A DNA stretch of 64,000 nt from Parvibaculum sp040216885 (GTDB lineage Bacteria; Pseudomonadota; Alphaproteobacteria; Parvibaculales; Parvibaculaceae): positions 62,001 through 126,000 of the forward strand of contig JAVJOG010000017.1 in assembly GCA_040216885.1 (NCBI GenBank), read 5' to 3'. Position 1 is the first letter of the stretch; every line of letters begins with the position of its first letter. Made by a program: the position numbers and the translations under genes. Below, one piece after another: positions 16,896 through 25,533 of this stretch. The notes beneath the pieces were generated by a model, which saw only the letters and a program-made list of their open reading frames with translations, was not told the DNA's origin and did no database searches.

Positions 16896-18017
16896 TTATT
16901 CGGCCGCGACGCTCGCCATCGGGTTCTTCTTGGCGAAGTTGACCGTCTTCAGGAAGTCGATGCCCTGTTCGGCGATGTCGTCGCCGACCATACGGTCGTC
17001 CTCGTTCTTCAGTTCGTCCATGTCGACATAGACCGCGTAGAAGGCCCTGGTGCGGTCGGTGATGATGCCGGCCTTCAGCAGCGTCTTGATCAGCACACGG
17101 AAAATATTGGCCGCGTCCTTCATGCCCTCGCGCCGCTCGTCGTCGGTGACGGCTTCGAGCATCTGCGCCTGCACCTCGCGCCAGTCGAGGCCGAAATCGG
17201 CATAGATCAGTTTCTTCTGCTCGGGGTTCACGAGGTTGAAAAGCAGCGTCTGGAAGACGCTGGCCGCCCAGTCCTCGATGATGTCGCGCTCGTCCTGGGC
17301 GAGTTTCGGGATCGTGCGGTCGGCCCAGATCTTGCCGAACTTGTGGTGGAAGGCCTCGTCCGTCATTGCGAGCTGGCAGAGCTTGACCAGCAGCGGATCG
17401 CGCGCGGTGTTGAAGAAGGTCGCGAAAGTGCCCATCGCCAGCCCCTCGACCAGCAACTGCATGCCGACGATCTTCTTGTAGACTTCCTTGGCGTTGACCA
17501 TTTCGGAAAGCAGGCCGGCCAGCGTCTCGCCGCAGGGCAGGGGCTTGCCGAAACGGGCCTCCACATATTTCGCGAACGCCGTGACGTGCCGCGCTTCCTC
17601 GCGCGCCTGGTTGGCCGCATATTCCTGCGCGCCCGGATCGAGAAGGATGTGGCAGAGCGAGGCCGACAGGTTGAGCGCGCCCTGCTCGCCATGCAGGATC
17701 GCCGACATCATCCAGCGCGCCGTCTCGTTGACGAAGCGGACCTTCTCCTTTTCCGGCAGCGCCTCGAAACAGGCGAGCCTCAGCTCCGGCACGAGCTGCG
17801 GATCGATCAGCATTTCGTTTTCGATGTCGAAGGGCTCGCTGTAATCGATGTAGCGCTTGTCCATCGGATCCCAGAAATGGTCATGCGTCGCCGAGATGAT
17901 CTTGTCGAAGGCCGAGGAGCGCCGGTTGTAGCGCTCGGTGTTCATCATCGCCTCGAAATCGTCCGGCGAGACGGCGTCATAGGCATTGTCCTTGGTGATC
18001 TGGCGAACGGCGGTCAT
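16896..18017 (-). CDS. R2/ferritin-like diiron protein, paralogue 1 (unknown substrate)
   Basis: This 373-residue soluble protein carries a full carboxylate-bridged diiron ligand set: Glu111 (HGEQGAL), Glu141-x-x-His144 (EEARH), Glu191 (LVEGLAM) and Glu221-x-x-His224 (DEAFHH). The spacing resembles acyl-ACP desaturases, R2-like oxidases and AurF-type N-oxygenases, but I cannot place it in a characterised family. It is highly similar over its whole length to the protein at 21380-22513, with CYP153 between them. A fatty-acid or hydrocarbon oxidation role is inference from context. ATG 18017 is preceded by GGAGAG. A perfect palindrome lies 91 bases upstream. Confidence 0.85.
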   Translation of the reverse strand: MTAVRQITKDNAYDAVSPDDFEAMMNTERYNRRSSAFDKIISATHDHFWDPMDKRYIDYSEPFDIENEMLIDPQLVPELRLACFEALPEKEKVRFVNETARWMMSAILHGEQGALNLSASLCHILLDPGAQEYAANQAREEARHVTAFAKYVEARFGKPLPCGETLAGLLSEMVNAKEVYKKIVGMQLLVEGLAMGTFATFFNTARDPLLVKLCQLAMTDEAFHHKFGKIWADRTIPKLAQDERDIIEDWAASVFQTLLFNLVNPEQKKLIYADFGLDWREVQAQMLEAVTDDERREGMKDAANIFRVLIKTLLKAGIITDRTRAFYAVYVDMDELKNEDDRMVGDDIAEQGIDFLKTVNFAKKNPMASVAAE

Positions 18018-18107
18018 GGGCTCTCTCCACGCTGGACCGGCGGGACGTCCACGCCGGAAAATTGTCACAATTCGAGTGTGGGTATTAATGCGCCGCACAA
18101 CAATCCA

Positions 18108-18129
18108 AAAATGACGCCTGCGTCATTTT
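18108..18129. promoter_or_regulatory. Palindromic operator, site 1 (diiron 1 / hsp70-like divergent promoters)
   Basis: A perfect 22-base palindrome has arms AAAATGACGC and GCGTCATTTT around CT. It sits in the 270-base divergent region between the diiron gene and the Hsp70-like gene. The same sequence, with longer arms, precedes CYP153 at 19631-19662. A dimeric repressor such as a TetR-family protein is plausible, but none is encoded in the window. Confidence 0.75.
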
Positions 18130-18287
18130 GCACATGAGGCGGCGGCCCGGCGCCGGACTCGACAAGCCCGCGCCGGGCCTGTATTTCTCGCGGCCCTTTC
18201 GCCCCGAAAATCCCGAACGCAATCCCGATTTCCCTCAGATGTATTGCCGTGGCCCCTTGCCGGGGCCAGACGGATACGAGGTATCCC

Positions 18288-19601
18288 ATGTTCATCGGTC
18301 TCGATTTCGGGACGACCAACAGCGCGCTGGCCGTCGCTCCCGAACACGGCGCGGCACGGCTGGTGCCCGTCCGTCACCGGGAGGAGTTGCTCCCCACCTT
18401 CCGCTCGATCCTCTACTTCGACGACGAGGAACGCGATCCGAACGGCCGCCCGCATGCCTTTGCCGGTCCGGCCGCGATGGATGCCTGCCTGATGGCCGGC
18501 GCCGAGGGCCGGCTGATCCAGTCGATCAAATCCTGGCTCGCCAATCCGACCTTCACCGCGACCAGCATTTTCGGCAGCCGCTTCACGCTCGAAAATCTTG
18601 TCGGCTTCGTCGTCGCGCGGCTGGTCGATGCGACGGCTGAGGCCGGCGCGCTGGCGCAGGCGATGCTGGACGGCCCGGTGGTGGTCGGACGTCCGGCGCG
18701 TTTCGTGCGCAACAGCCTCGGCACGCCCGACAGCGATCACGACGATCTTGCCGTGTCGCGCCTGCGCGAGGCGCTGGCGGGCGTGCGCATTCCAGACGTG
18801 CATTTCGAATTCGAGCCGGTGGCGGCGGCCTATGCCTATGAGGCATCTCTGGCGCGCGACGAGCTTGTGCTGATCGGCGATTTCGGCGGCGGCACCAGCG
18901 ATTTCTGCCTGCTGCATGTAGGGCCGGGCCTGCGCGGGCTGAAGGACCGCGGCGAAACGATCGTCGGCGTTTCGGGCGTGGGGCTTGCCGGCGACGCTTT
19001 CGACGCGCGCATCGTCGAGCATTGCGTCGCGCCGCGCCTCGGCAAGAGCACGTCCTACGCGAGCGGCGGCAAGAACTTGCCGGTGCCCTCCTGGCTTTAT
19101 GACACGATGAAGCGCTGGCACCAGCTGAGCATGATCAACACCCGCAAGACGCGGCGAATGCTGGAGGAAATTTCGGCGACCGCCGAAGCGCCGGCCGAGG
19201 TGGCCGGGCTCTTGAGCCTGATTGCCGAGGAGCGCGGCTTTGCGCTCTACCGCGCCGTCGAGGCGGCGAAGGTCGCCTTGTCGGATGCGCCGGCGGCCCG
19301 TCTCGGCTTCGCGGCCGGGCCGGTGACGATCGATGCCGAGATCGCGCGCACCGATTTCGACCGCTGGATCGCACCGGAGCTTGCCGAAATCGAGGCCTGT
19401 GTCGGGCGGCTGCTCGAGGAAACGGGCGTCGCGCCGGTTGAGGTCGACCGGGTCTTCCTGACCGGCGGCTCCTCCTTCATCCCGGCGGTCCGCCAGCTTT
19501 TCGCCGATCGTTTCGGACCCGGAAAACTCGCCGGCGGCGGCGAGCTGACCTCGGTGGCGACCGGCCTGGCGCTGGCCGCCCGCCAGCGCTTCGGCGGCTG
19601 A
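18288..19601 (+). CDS. Hsp70-family protein (YegD-like)
   Basis: This 437-residue actin/Hsp70-fold ATPase starts with the phosphate-1 motif IGLDFGTTNSALAV. The second phosphate loop is LIGDFGGGTSDF and the adenosine motif is FLTGGSSFIPAVRQ. It lacks the C-terminal substrate-binding domain of DnaK, as in the YegD group, whose function is poorly known. ATG 18288 follows CGAGGT at good spacing. It lies between two genes that share operator sites, and may be co-regulated through site 1. Confidence 0.88.
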   Translation: MFIGLDFGTTNSALAVAPEHGAARLVPVRHREELLPTFRSILYFDDEERDPNGRPHAFAGPAAMDACLMAGAEGRLIQSIKSWLANPTFTATSIFGSRFTLENLVGFVVARLVDATAEAGALAQAMLDGPVVVGRPARFVRNSLGTPDSDHDDLAVSRLREALAGVRIPDVHFEFEPVAAAYAYEASLARDELVLIGDFGGGTSDFCLLHVGPGLRGLKDRGETIVGVSGVGLAGDAFDARIVEHCVAPRLGKSTSYASGGKNLPVPSWLYDTMKRWHQLSMINTRKTRRMLEEISATAEAPAEVAGLLSLIAEERGFALYRAVEAAKVALSDAPAARLGFAAGPVTIDAEIARTDFDRWIAPELAEIEACVGRLLEETGVAPVEVDRVFLTGGSSFIPAVRQLFADRFGPGKLAGGGELTSVATGLALAARQRFGG

Positions 19602-19630
19602 ACCCGCCTTTCCCCTCCGGCAAAACCGGC

Positions 19631-19662
19631 TACGCAAAATGACGCCTGCGTCATTTTGCGTA
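19631..19662. promoter_or_regulatory. Palindromic operator, site 2 (CYP153 promoter)
   Basis: A perfect 32-base palindrome has 15-base arms TACGCAAAATGACGC and GCGTCATTTTGCGTA around CT. It ends 65 bases before the CYP153 start codon, where it would overlap a promoter. Its core is identical to site 1. It is also close enough to the stop of the Hsp70-like gene to form a hairpin in RNA, but no T-run follows. Confidence 0.8.
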
Positions 19663-19727
19663 TGACAGGTCCGCGTATCCGGCGTATTCTCATCCTAGCG
19701 GAACATGAAGCGCCCGGGAGGAAACAA

Positions 19728-20999
19728 ATGAGTGACGCGGCGAGAAAATACGAAATCGACGAAGCGCGCGAGCATGCCTATTCGATACCGATCGAAGAAA
19801 TCGATGTCGGCCGGGGCGAGCTCTTCAAGACCGATACGATGTGGCCGTACTTCGAGCGGCTCCGCAAGGAAGCGCCGGTGCATTACTGCGCGACGAATGA
19901 GGAGTTCGGGCCTTACTGGTCGGTGACGAAATATAACGACATCATGGCGGTCGACACCAACCACCAGGTGTTTTCATCCGAGGACGGAATAACGCTGCGC
20001 GACCAGGATGAAGACTTCAAGCTGCCGATGTTCATCGCGATGGATCCCCCCAAGCATGACGACCAGCGCAAGGTGGTGAGCCCGATCGTCGCGCCGGCCA
20101 ATCTCGCCAAGCTCGAAAGCACGATCCGCGAGCGCGCCGGCAAGCTGCTCGACGAGATGGATACGCAGCAGCCCGTCGACTGGGTGGACCGCATCTCGAT
20201 CGAGCTGACGACGCAAATGCTGGCGACGCTGTTCGACTTTCCCTTCGAGGAGCGCCGCAAGCTGACGCGCTGGTCGGACGTCGCGACCGCCTCGGAAGAA
20301 TCCGGCATCATCGAATCGGAAGAGCAGCGCCGCGCCGAGCTTTTCGAATGCGCCGACTATTTCATCGGTCTGTGGAACGAGCGCGTCAACGCGCGCGAGC
20401 CGGGCAACGACCTGATCTCGATGCTGGCGCATGGCGAGTCGACCCGCAACATGGACAAGATGGAGTATCTCGGCAACCTGATCCTGCTGATCGTCGGCGG
20501 CAACGACACGACGCGCAACTCGATCACCGGCGGTCTCTATGCGCTCAACAAGTTCCCCGAGCAGTACAGGAAGCTGCAGGCGAACCCGTCGCTGATCCCC
20601 AACATGGTGGCCGAGATCATCCGCTGGCAGACGCCGCTGGCGCATATGCGCCGCACCGCGCTCCAGGACATCGAGCTTGGCGGCAAGCAGATCAAGAAGG
20701 GCGACAAGGTTGCGATGTGGTACGTCTCGGGCAACCGCGACGAGGACGTGATCTCGAACCCGAACCAGCTTGTGATCGACCGCGAGCGGGCGCGCCAGCA
20801 TCTTTCCTTCGGCTTCGGCATTCACCGCTGCGTCGGCAATCGTCTCGCCGAGATGCAGTTGCGGATCGTCTGGGAAGAGATCATCAAGCGCTGGCCGGAC
20901 GAACCGATCCGCGTTCTCGCGGAGCCGACCCGCGTGCTCTCGCCCTTCGTGAAGGGTTATGAAAAGATGATGGTCGAGCTGCCGAAGCGCAAGCACTGA
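19728..20999 (+). CDS. Cytochrome P450, CYP153-type terminal alkane/fatty-acid hydroxylase
   Basis: CYP153 enzymes are soluble P450s that hydroxylate the terminal carbon of medium-chain alkanes and fatty acids, fed by a ferredoxin and reductase. This 423-residue protein has the I-helix VGGNDTTRNSITGG, the ExxR motif (EIIR), the CYP153-typical MRRTALQDIELGGKQIKKGD and MWYVSGNRDED, and the haem loop FGFGIHRCVG with its Cys ligand. ATG 19728 has GGGAGG seven bases upstream. No ferredoxin or ferredoxin reductase gene is in the window. CYP153 assignment is by motif memory, not by alignment. Confidence 0.9.
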   Translation: MSDAARKYEIDEAREHAYSIPIEEIDVGRGELFKTDTMWPYFERLRKEAPVHYCATNEEFGPYWSVTKYNDIMAVDTNHQVFSSEDGITLRDQDEDFKLPMFIAMDPPKHDDQRKVVSPIVAPANLAKLESTIRERAGKLLDEMDTQQPVDWVDRISIELTTQMLATLFDFPFEERRKLTRWSDVATASEESGIIESEEQRRAELFECADYFIGLWNERVNAREPGNDLISMLAHGESTRNMDKMEYLGNLILLIVGGNDTTRNSITGGLYALNKFPEQYRKLQANPSLIPNMVAEIIRWQTPLAHMRRTALQDIELGGKQIKKGDKVAMWYVSGNRDEDVISNPNQLVIDRERARQHLSFGFGIHRCVGNRLAEMQLRIVWEEIIKRWPDEPIRVLAEPTRVLSPFVKGYEKMMVELPKRKH

Positions 21000-21018
21000 G
21001 GCAACAGCCGCAACGAAC

Positions 21019-21057
21019 AAGCCGGGCCGGAGAAATCCGCGCCCGGCTTTTCTTTTT
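21019..21057 (+). terminator. Terminator after CYP153
   Basis: A stem GCCGGGC / GCCCGGC with a 13-base loop is followed by TTTTCTTTTT, 20 bases after the CYP153 stop codon. Confidence 0.85.
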
Positions 21058-21081
21058 ACCTCGGCCCATCACCGTCCTGCT

Positions 21082-21250
21082 CTTCCACCCCCCTGTGGGA
21101 GGGTCAAACGGGCGAAGCACGTTTGGGGAGGGGTAGCGGCGGTGAACGGTTCGTTGCCGATTATGCGCCGGGTCTCCTCGCTTGCCCCTCCCCGAAATTT
21201 ATCTCACTGACGTTCGAAAATTTCGACCCTCCTACAGGGGGGGTGGGAAG
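21082..21250. repeat. Large inverted-repeat element
   Basis: The gene-free stretch between the two terminators holds an inverted pair. The outer arms are 21082-21107 (CCACCCCCCTGTGGGAGGGTC) and 21221-21250 (its near-complement GACCCTCCTACAGG plus a G-run and TGGGAAG). The inner arms are GGGGAGGGG at 21124-21132 and CCCCTCCCC at 21185-21193. It has no coding potential and looks like a small non-autonomous or REP-like element. Confidence 0.65.
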
Positions 21251-21279
21251 AAGGTGGACGGCGCGCGGTGGCGCACAAC

Positions 21280-21310
21280 AAAAAGGGCGGCTCCGGTGTG
21301 GAGCCGCCCA
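21280..21310 (-). terminator. Terminator of diiron gene 2
   Basis: On the minus strand the stem GGGCGGCTCC / GGAGCCGCCC is followed by TTTTTG. It lies 70 bases after the stop of the second diiron gene. Confidence 0.8.
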
Positions 21311-21379
21311 GTCTGTGCGGGGGATCGCTTCTTCAGGTCCGGATTGAGGGGAACCGGACCTGCTCACGCAACGGCGGAC

Positions 21380-22513
21380 TTACTCGGCCGCCGAAATCGT
21401 CACTTCCTTCAGCGCGTCGATATTGGCGCCGAAGTTGATCTTCTGGAGGTAGCGGATGCCGTCCTCGGCGATGTCGTCGCCGATCATGCGGTCGCCTTCG
21501 CCCTTCAACTCCTCCATGTCCACATAGGTGGCATAGAAGGCCTTGGTGCGGTCGGTGATGATGCCGGCCTTCAAGAGCGTCTTGATGAGCACGCGGAAGA
21601 TGTTGGTGCCTTCCTTCATCTGTTCGCGGCGGTCTTCGTCGCCGAAGGCTTCGAGCATTTCGAGCTGGACCTGCTGCCAGTTGAGGCCGAAATCGCCATA
21701 GATGATCTGCTTCTGCTCGGGGTTCACGAGGTTGAACAGCAGCGTCTGGAAGCACTCGGCCGCCCAGTCCTCGATGATGTTCTGCTCTTCTTCCGACAGG
21801 TTCGGGATCGTGCGGTCGGCCCAGATCTTGCCGAACTTGTGGTGGAAGGCTTCATCGGTCATCACAAGCTGCGTGAGCTTCACCAGCAGCGGATCGTTGG
21901 AGCGCGCATAAAGCGTCGCGAAGGCGCCCATCGCGAGACCTTCGACCAGCATCTGCATGCCGACGATCTTCTTGTAGACCTCCGGCGCGCGGACGATATC
22001 GGTGAGCAGCGTCGCCAGCGTCTGGCCGCAGGGCAGCGGCTTGCCCCAGCGCGCCTGGACGTATTTCGCGAAGGCCGTCACATGGCGGGCTTCTTCGCGG
22101 GTCTGGTTGGCGGCATATTCCTGCGCGCCCGGATCGCGGAGAATGTGGCAGAGCGAGGCCGACAGGTTCAGCGCGCCCTGCTCGCCGTGCAGGATCGCCG
22201 ACAAGGACCAGCGCGCCGTCTCGTTGGCGAAGCGGATCTTGTCTTTTTCGGAGAGGTTCTGGAAGCAGGGCAGCCGGAATTCCGGGATCATCTCTTCCGG
22301 CATGATCATGGTGTTCTCGTGGTCGAAGGGCTCCGAGAAATCGATGTACTTCTTGTCGAGCGGATCCCAGAAATGATCGTGGGTTGCCGAAATGATCTTG
22401 TCGAAGGCGGTGGAGCGCTGGCCGTAGCGCTCGACTTCCATCATCGCCGGAAAATCGTCGGGCGCGACGGCGTCATAGGCGTTGTCTTTGGTGATCTGCC
22501 GAATCTCGGTCAT
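21380..22513 (-). CDS. R2/ferritin-like diiron protein, paralogue 2 (unknown substrate)
   Basis: This 377-residue paralogue of the protein at 16896-18017 aligns without gaps over the first 225 residues. It keeps the same ligand set at the same numbers: Glu111, Glu141-x-x-His144, Glu191 and Glu221-x-x-His224. The N-terminal ITKDNAYDAV and ATHDHFWDP segments are shared, so duplication within the cluster is likely. ATG 22513 is preceded by GGAGG. The upstream region carries a degenerate copy of the shared operator at 22662-22675. It is divergent from the MMPL transporter. An oxygenase, desaturase or R2-like oxidase activity is possible; the reaction is unknown. Confidence 0.85.
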   Translation of the reverse strand: MTEIRQITKDNAYDAVAPDDFPAMMEVERYGQRSTAFDKIISATHDHFWDPLDKKYIDFSEPFDHENTMIMPEEMIPEFRLPCFQNLSEKDKIRFANETARWSLSAILHGEQGALNLSASLCHILRDPGAQEYAANQTREEARHVTAFAKYVQARWGKPLPCGQTLATLLTDIVRAPEVYKKIVGMQMLVEGLAMGAFATLYARSNDPLLVKLTQLVMTDEAFHHKFGKIWADRTIPNLSEEEQNIIEDWAAECFQTLLFNLVNPEQKQIIYGDFGLNWQQVQLEMLEAFGDEDRREQMKEGTNIFRVLIKTLLKAGIITDRTKAFYATYVDMEELKGEGDRMIGDDIAEDGIRYLQKINFGANIDALKEVTISAAE

Positions 22514-23148
22514 CGGGTCCTCCGGAATGACAGCCGGAAAGAGATGTTTCCGGCAAACGTAAAGTGCGACGGATTTTTTGCGATGCAGGCGCATCCGCAA
22601 GGGCCGTCTTGTCTGATTGCAATCCAGAATAGGGTGCCTGGTCCCCCGGTCAAGAAGAAAATGACGCTGGCGTCAACTTTATTGATGCGGGATTAACCGT
22701 GCCTGCCTAAATTTCGCGGATAACGACTCCGTAACGATACAAGACGCCCGATTTTGTGGTATTTGCTTAGGTCACGAAAGATGACCGTTCCGGACGGTCG
22801 CGCGGAGGACAATTCGCGCGCCGCCACAAGAGAAGGGCATCCTGGGAGGGGGCATATATACCCCGAACGACAATGCGCTTGCGCTCCGCCCCAAAAGGCC
22901 GGGGCCCGCAAGCCCTGATTATTCGGGAGGGGCGGCTCCAGTGAAGCCGCCGATGCCGGTCCCGGTGCGGAAAGCACAGGGCGCGGCAAACCTCCGCGAC
23001 GAAATGAGGCCGATCCGTGCCGCCGCGGTTTTGCGCGCACACGGGCGGCAACAAGCACCCGCCGGAGGAACCGGCGGGCGGGGATTTGCAACGGCGCCGT
23101 CCGCCGCATGACGCGGCCGCGCGGCCAGGGGAGCGATGAGTAAAGTCC
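22514..23148. other. 635-bp divergent intergenic region
   Basis: This is the longest gene-free stretch in the window, between diiron gene 2 and the MMPL transporter. It holds operator site 3 near the diiron gene. Toward the transporter it has GC-rich self-complementary segments (for example GCGGA...TCCGC around 22976-23001 and CCCGCCGG...CCGGCGGG around 23059-23079). I recognise no riboswitch or small RNA family here; a long structured 5' leader of the transporter mRNA is possible. Confidence 0.5.
22662..22675. promoter_or_regulatory. Palindromic operator, site 3 (degenerate)
   Basis: The core TGACGC-TG-GCGTCA is intact and preceded by AAAA as in sites 1 and 2, but the right outer arm is AACTT instead of TTTT. 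It lies 149 bases upstream of diiron gene 2 and could also serve the divergent transporter. Confidence 0.6.
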
Positions 23149-23156
23149 ATGATTAA
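23136..23156 (+). CDS. Possible 6-codon leader minicistron before MMPL gene
   Basis: ATG 23136 follows AGGGGAG at ideal spacing and encodes MSKVHD before TAA. The reading overlaps the transporter start at 23149, which is too far (about 16 bases) from the same Shine-Dalgarno. Translational coupling is therefore plausible but unproven. Confidence 0.35.
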   Translation: MSKVHD

Positions 23157-25503
23157 GTTACTTGAGAATGTCGTCTTCGGCCTGCGTTTCTTCATCCTGG
23201 CCGGGCTTCTCGCCTTCACGGTCGTGTCGGGCTTCTATGCGACGCAACTGCGCATGGACGCCGGCTTCGACAAGCAGCTCCCTATCGGCCACGAATACAT
23301 CCAGACCTTCCAAGAATATCGCGACCAGCTTTTCGGCTCCAACCGCATCATCGTGGTGATGGAGGCCAATGAGGGGACGATCTGGACCAAGGAGTTCTTC
23401 AAGGTCTACAAGGATCTGACCGACGACATCTTCTTCCTGCCCGGCGTTTCGCGGCACACCGTGACCTCGCTCTGGACGCCCAATACCCGCTACATCGAAA
23501 TCACCGAGGACGGCATCAGCGCCGACGACGTCATCTCCGGCCGGGTCACCGCCGATACGATGACCGAGCAGAACCTGATGAACATCCAGAACAACGTCAT
23601 TCGCGGCGGCTTTGTCGGCCGTCTCGTTTCCGACGACTTCCATTCGGCGATGGTTGTGGCCGAACTTCAGGACTACGACCCCTCGACGCAGGCGCGCCTC
23701 GACTATTTCGACCTCGCCGCCAAGCTCGAAACCCAGATCCGCGAGAAATACGAAGACGAAAACCACACGATTCGCATCATCGGCTTCGCCAAGCTGATCG
23801 GCGACATCGCCGACGGCGCCCAAACCGTGGTGATGTTCTTCTTCGTCGCCTTCGTGCTCACGGCGCTTGCGGTTTACCTCTATTCGCGCTCGATCATGCT
23901 GACGGCGGCGACGCTCTTTGCTTCGCTGACATCGGTCGTCTGGCAATTCGGCCTGTTGAATTTCCTCGGCTACGGCCTCGATCCTCTGGCCGTGCTGGTG
24001 CCGTTCCTGGTCTTTGCCATCGGCGTCAGTCACGGCGTGCAGCAGATCAACGTCGTTACCGCCGAAATCAGCAACGGCGCCGACGCCGAGACAGCGGCGC
24101 GCACCGCTTTCTCGCGGCTCTTCATTCCGGGTTCGATGGCGCTGATCACGACGCTGGTCAGTTTCGCGACGCTTTACCTGATCCCGGTGCCGATGATCCG
24201 CGAACTGGCGATCACGGCCTCGATCGGCGTTATCCTGAAGGTCGCGACCAATCTCGTGATGCTGCCGCTGCTGGTCAGCTACCTGAAATTCGACGACAGC
24301 TTCGTGCATCGCGTTCAGCGGTCGCGCGCGGTGCGCCTGAAAATCATGTCGTCGCTCGGCTTCGTCGCCAATCGAAAGATTGCGCCGTTCCTGCTTGCCG
24401 GCGCAACGGTGTTGTTTGCGATCGCCGTCAGCCAGGCGATGAACCGCCATGTCGGCGCGCTTCACGCCGGCGCTCCGGAGCTTCGCCCCGATGCGCGTTA
24501 CAATGTCGACTCGACGGAAATCGCCAACTCCTATGCGCTCGGCCTCAACGTGCTGATCGCGGTCGTCGAGACGCCGCCGGACGCTTGTGTGCAATATCCC
24601 TATGTGGAATTCCTCAACCGCTTCTCCTGGCACATGCAGAACGTGCCCGACATCACGCTCGTCGTGTCGCTGCCCTTCGCGATCAAGGGTTCGGCCGCCG
24701 GCTGGAACGAAGGCAACCTGAAGTGGAAGGACATTCCGCGCAACCGGCCGGCGCTGGCGCAGGCCTCGAACACGGTGCCGGGCGCCTCCGCGCTTTATGA
24801 CCAGACCTGCACGATCCTGCCGCACTACTTCTACCTGAAGGACGCCAAGGCGACGACGATCAAGGCTGCCATCGCCGCCATCGAGAAGTTCCGCGACACC
24901 CACAAGATGGAAGGCGTCACGATCCGCCTTGCCTCCGGCAACATGGGCGTGCAGGCGGCCGTCAATCAGGAGATCACCGAAACCGAACTGCCGATGATCA
25001 TGTGGGTCTACGCGGTCATCATCGCGCTCGTCGCGCTGACCTATCGCGACTGGCGCGCCGTCATCGCCTGCTGTCTGCCGCTGACCTTCGGCACCTTCTT
25101 CGGCTACTGGTTCATGGAGATGCTGCAGATCGGCCTCACCGTCGCCACGCTGCCGGTGATGGTGCTCGCGGTGGGCATCGGCGTCGACTACGCCTACTAC
25201 ATCTACAACCGCGTGCCTTACTATCTGGGCGAGGGCATGAATATCTCCGACGCCTTCCGCCAGTCGCTGCTGGAAGCCGGCATGGCGACATTCTTCACCG
25301 CCCTGACGCTGGCGGTGGGCGTGTCGACCTGGGCCTTCTCGGACCTGAAGTTCCAGGCCGACATGGGGCTGCTGCTCTCCTTCATGTTCATGGTCAACAT
25401 GATCATGGCGCTGACGGTGCTGCCGGCGCTGGCGGTGACGCTGGAAATGCTGTTCCCGCGCTCGCGGCCGGTGGCGAAGATGAAGAACGCGCCGGTTCAC
25501 TGA
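23149..25503 (+). CDS. MMPL/RND-superfamily transporter
   Basis: This 784-residue inner-membrane protein has the RND duplication. Each half has one N-terminal membrane helix (first: VVFGLRFFILAGLLAFTVV), a large periplasmic loop, and a block of five helices. The second block contains the conserved ALTYRDWRAV, VMVLAVGIGVDYAYYIYNR and MATFFTALTLAVGVSTW. MMPL-type members export lipids, hopanoids or hydrophobic compounds by proton motive force. Between CYP153 and a P450 remnant, lipid or hydrocarbon traffic is an attractive inference. No membrane-fusion or outer-membrane partner is adjacent. A bidirectional terminator follows. Confidence 0.88.
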   Translation: MIKLLENVVFGLRFFILAGLLAFTVVSGFYATQLRMDAGFDKQLPIGHEYIQTFQEYRDQLFGSNRIIVVMEANEGTIWTKEFFKVYKDLTDDIFFLPGVSRHTVTSLWTPNTRYIEITEDGISADDVISGRVTADTMTEQNLMNIQNNVIRGGFVGRLVSDDFHSAMVVAELQDYDPSTQARLDYFDLAAKLETQIREKYEDENHTIRIIGFAKLIGDIADGAQTVVMFFFVAFVLTALAVYLYSRSIMLTAATLFASLTSVVWQFGLLNFLGYGLDPLAVLVPFLVFAIGVSHGVQQINVVTAEISNGADAETAARTAFSRLFIPGSMALITTLVSFATLYLIPVPMIRELAITASIGVILKVATNLVMLPLLVSYLKFDDSFVHRVQRSRAVRLKIMSSLGFVANRKIAPFLLAGATVLFAIAVSQAMNRHVGALHAGAPELRPDARYNVDSTEIANSYALGLNVLIAVVETPPDACVQYPYVEFLNRFSWHMQNVPDITLVVSLPFAIKGSAAGWNEGNLKWKDIPRNRPALAQASNTVPGASALYDQTCTILPHYFYLKDAKATTIKAAIAAIEKFRDTHKMEGVTIRLASGNMGVQAAVNQEITETELPMIMWVYAVIIALVALTYRDWRAVIACCLPLTFGTFFGYWFMEMLQIGLTVATLPVMVLAVGIGVDYAYYIYNRVPYYLGEGMNISDAFRQSLLEAGMATFFTALTLAVGVSTWAFSDLKFQADMGLLLSFMFMVNMIMALTVLPALAVTLEMLFPRSRPVAKMKNAPVH

Positions 25504-25533
25504 GCCGCGCGGGCCTGAAACGGCCTGAAACGC

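Noticed and set aside
22960..23080. Possible GEMM, cobalamin or glycine riboswitch before the MMPL gene
   Set aside because: Only isolated words match; conserved boxes are in the wrong order and the required stems could not be drawn.
22693..23219. Minus-strand frames of 138-150 codons in the 22.5-23.2 kb gap as hypothetical genes
   Set aside because: They have Arg/Pro-rich composition, no Shine-Dalgarno and overlap the MMPL start; no support beyond being open.
23158..25500. 780-codon antisense frame over the MMPL gene
   Set aside because: It has low-complexity His/Arg/Asp composition and no recognisable domain; the sense frame has clear RND features.
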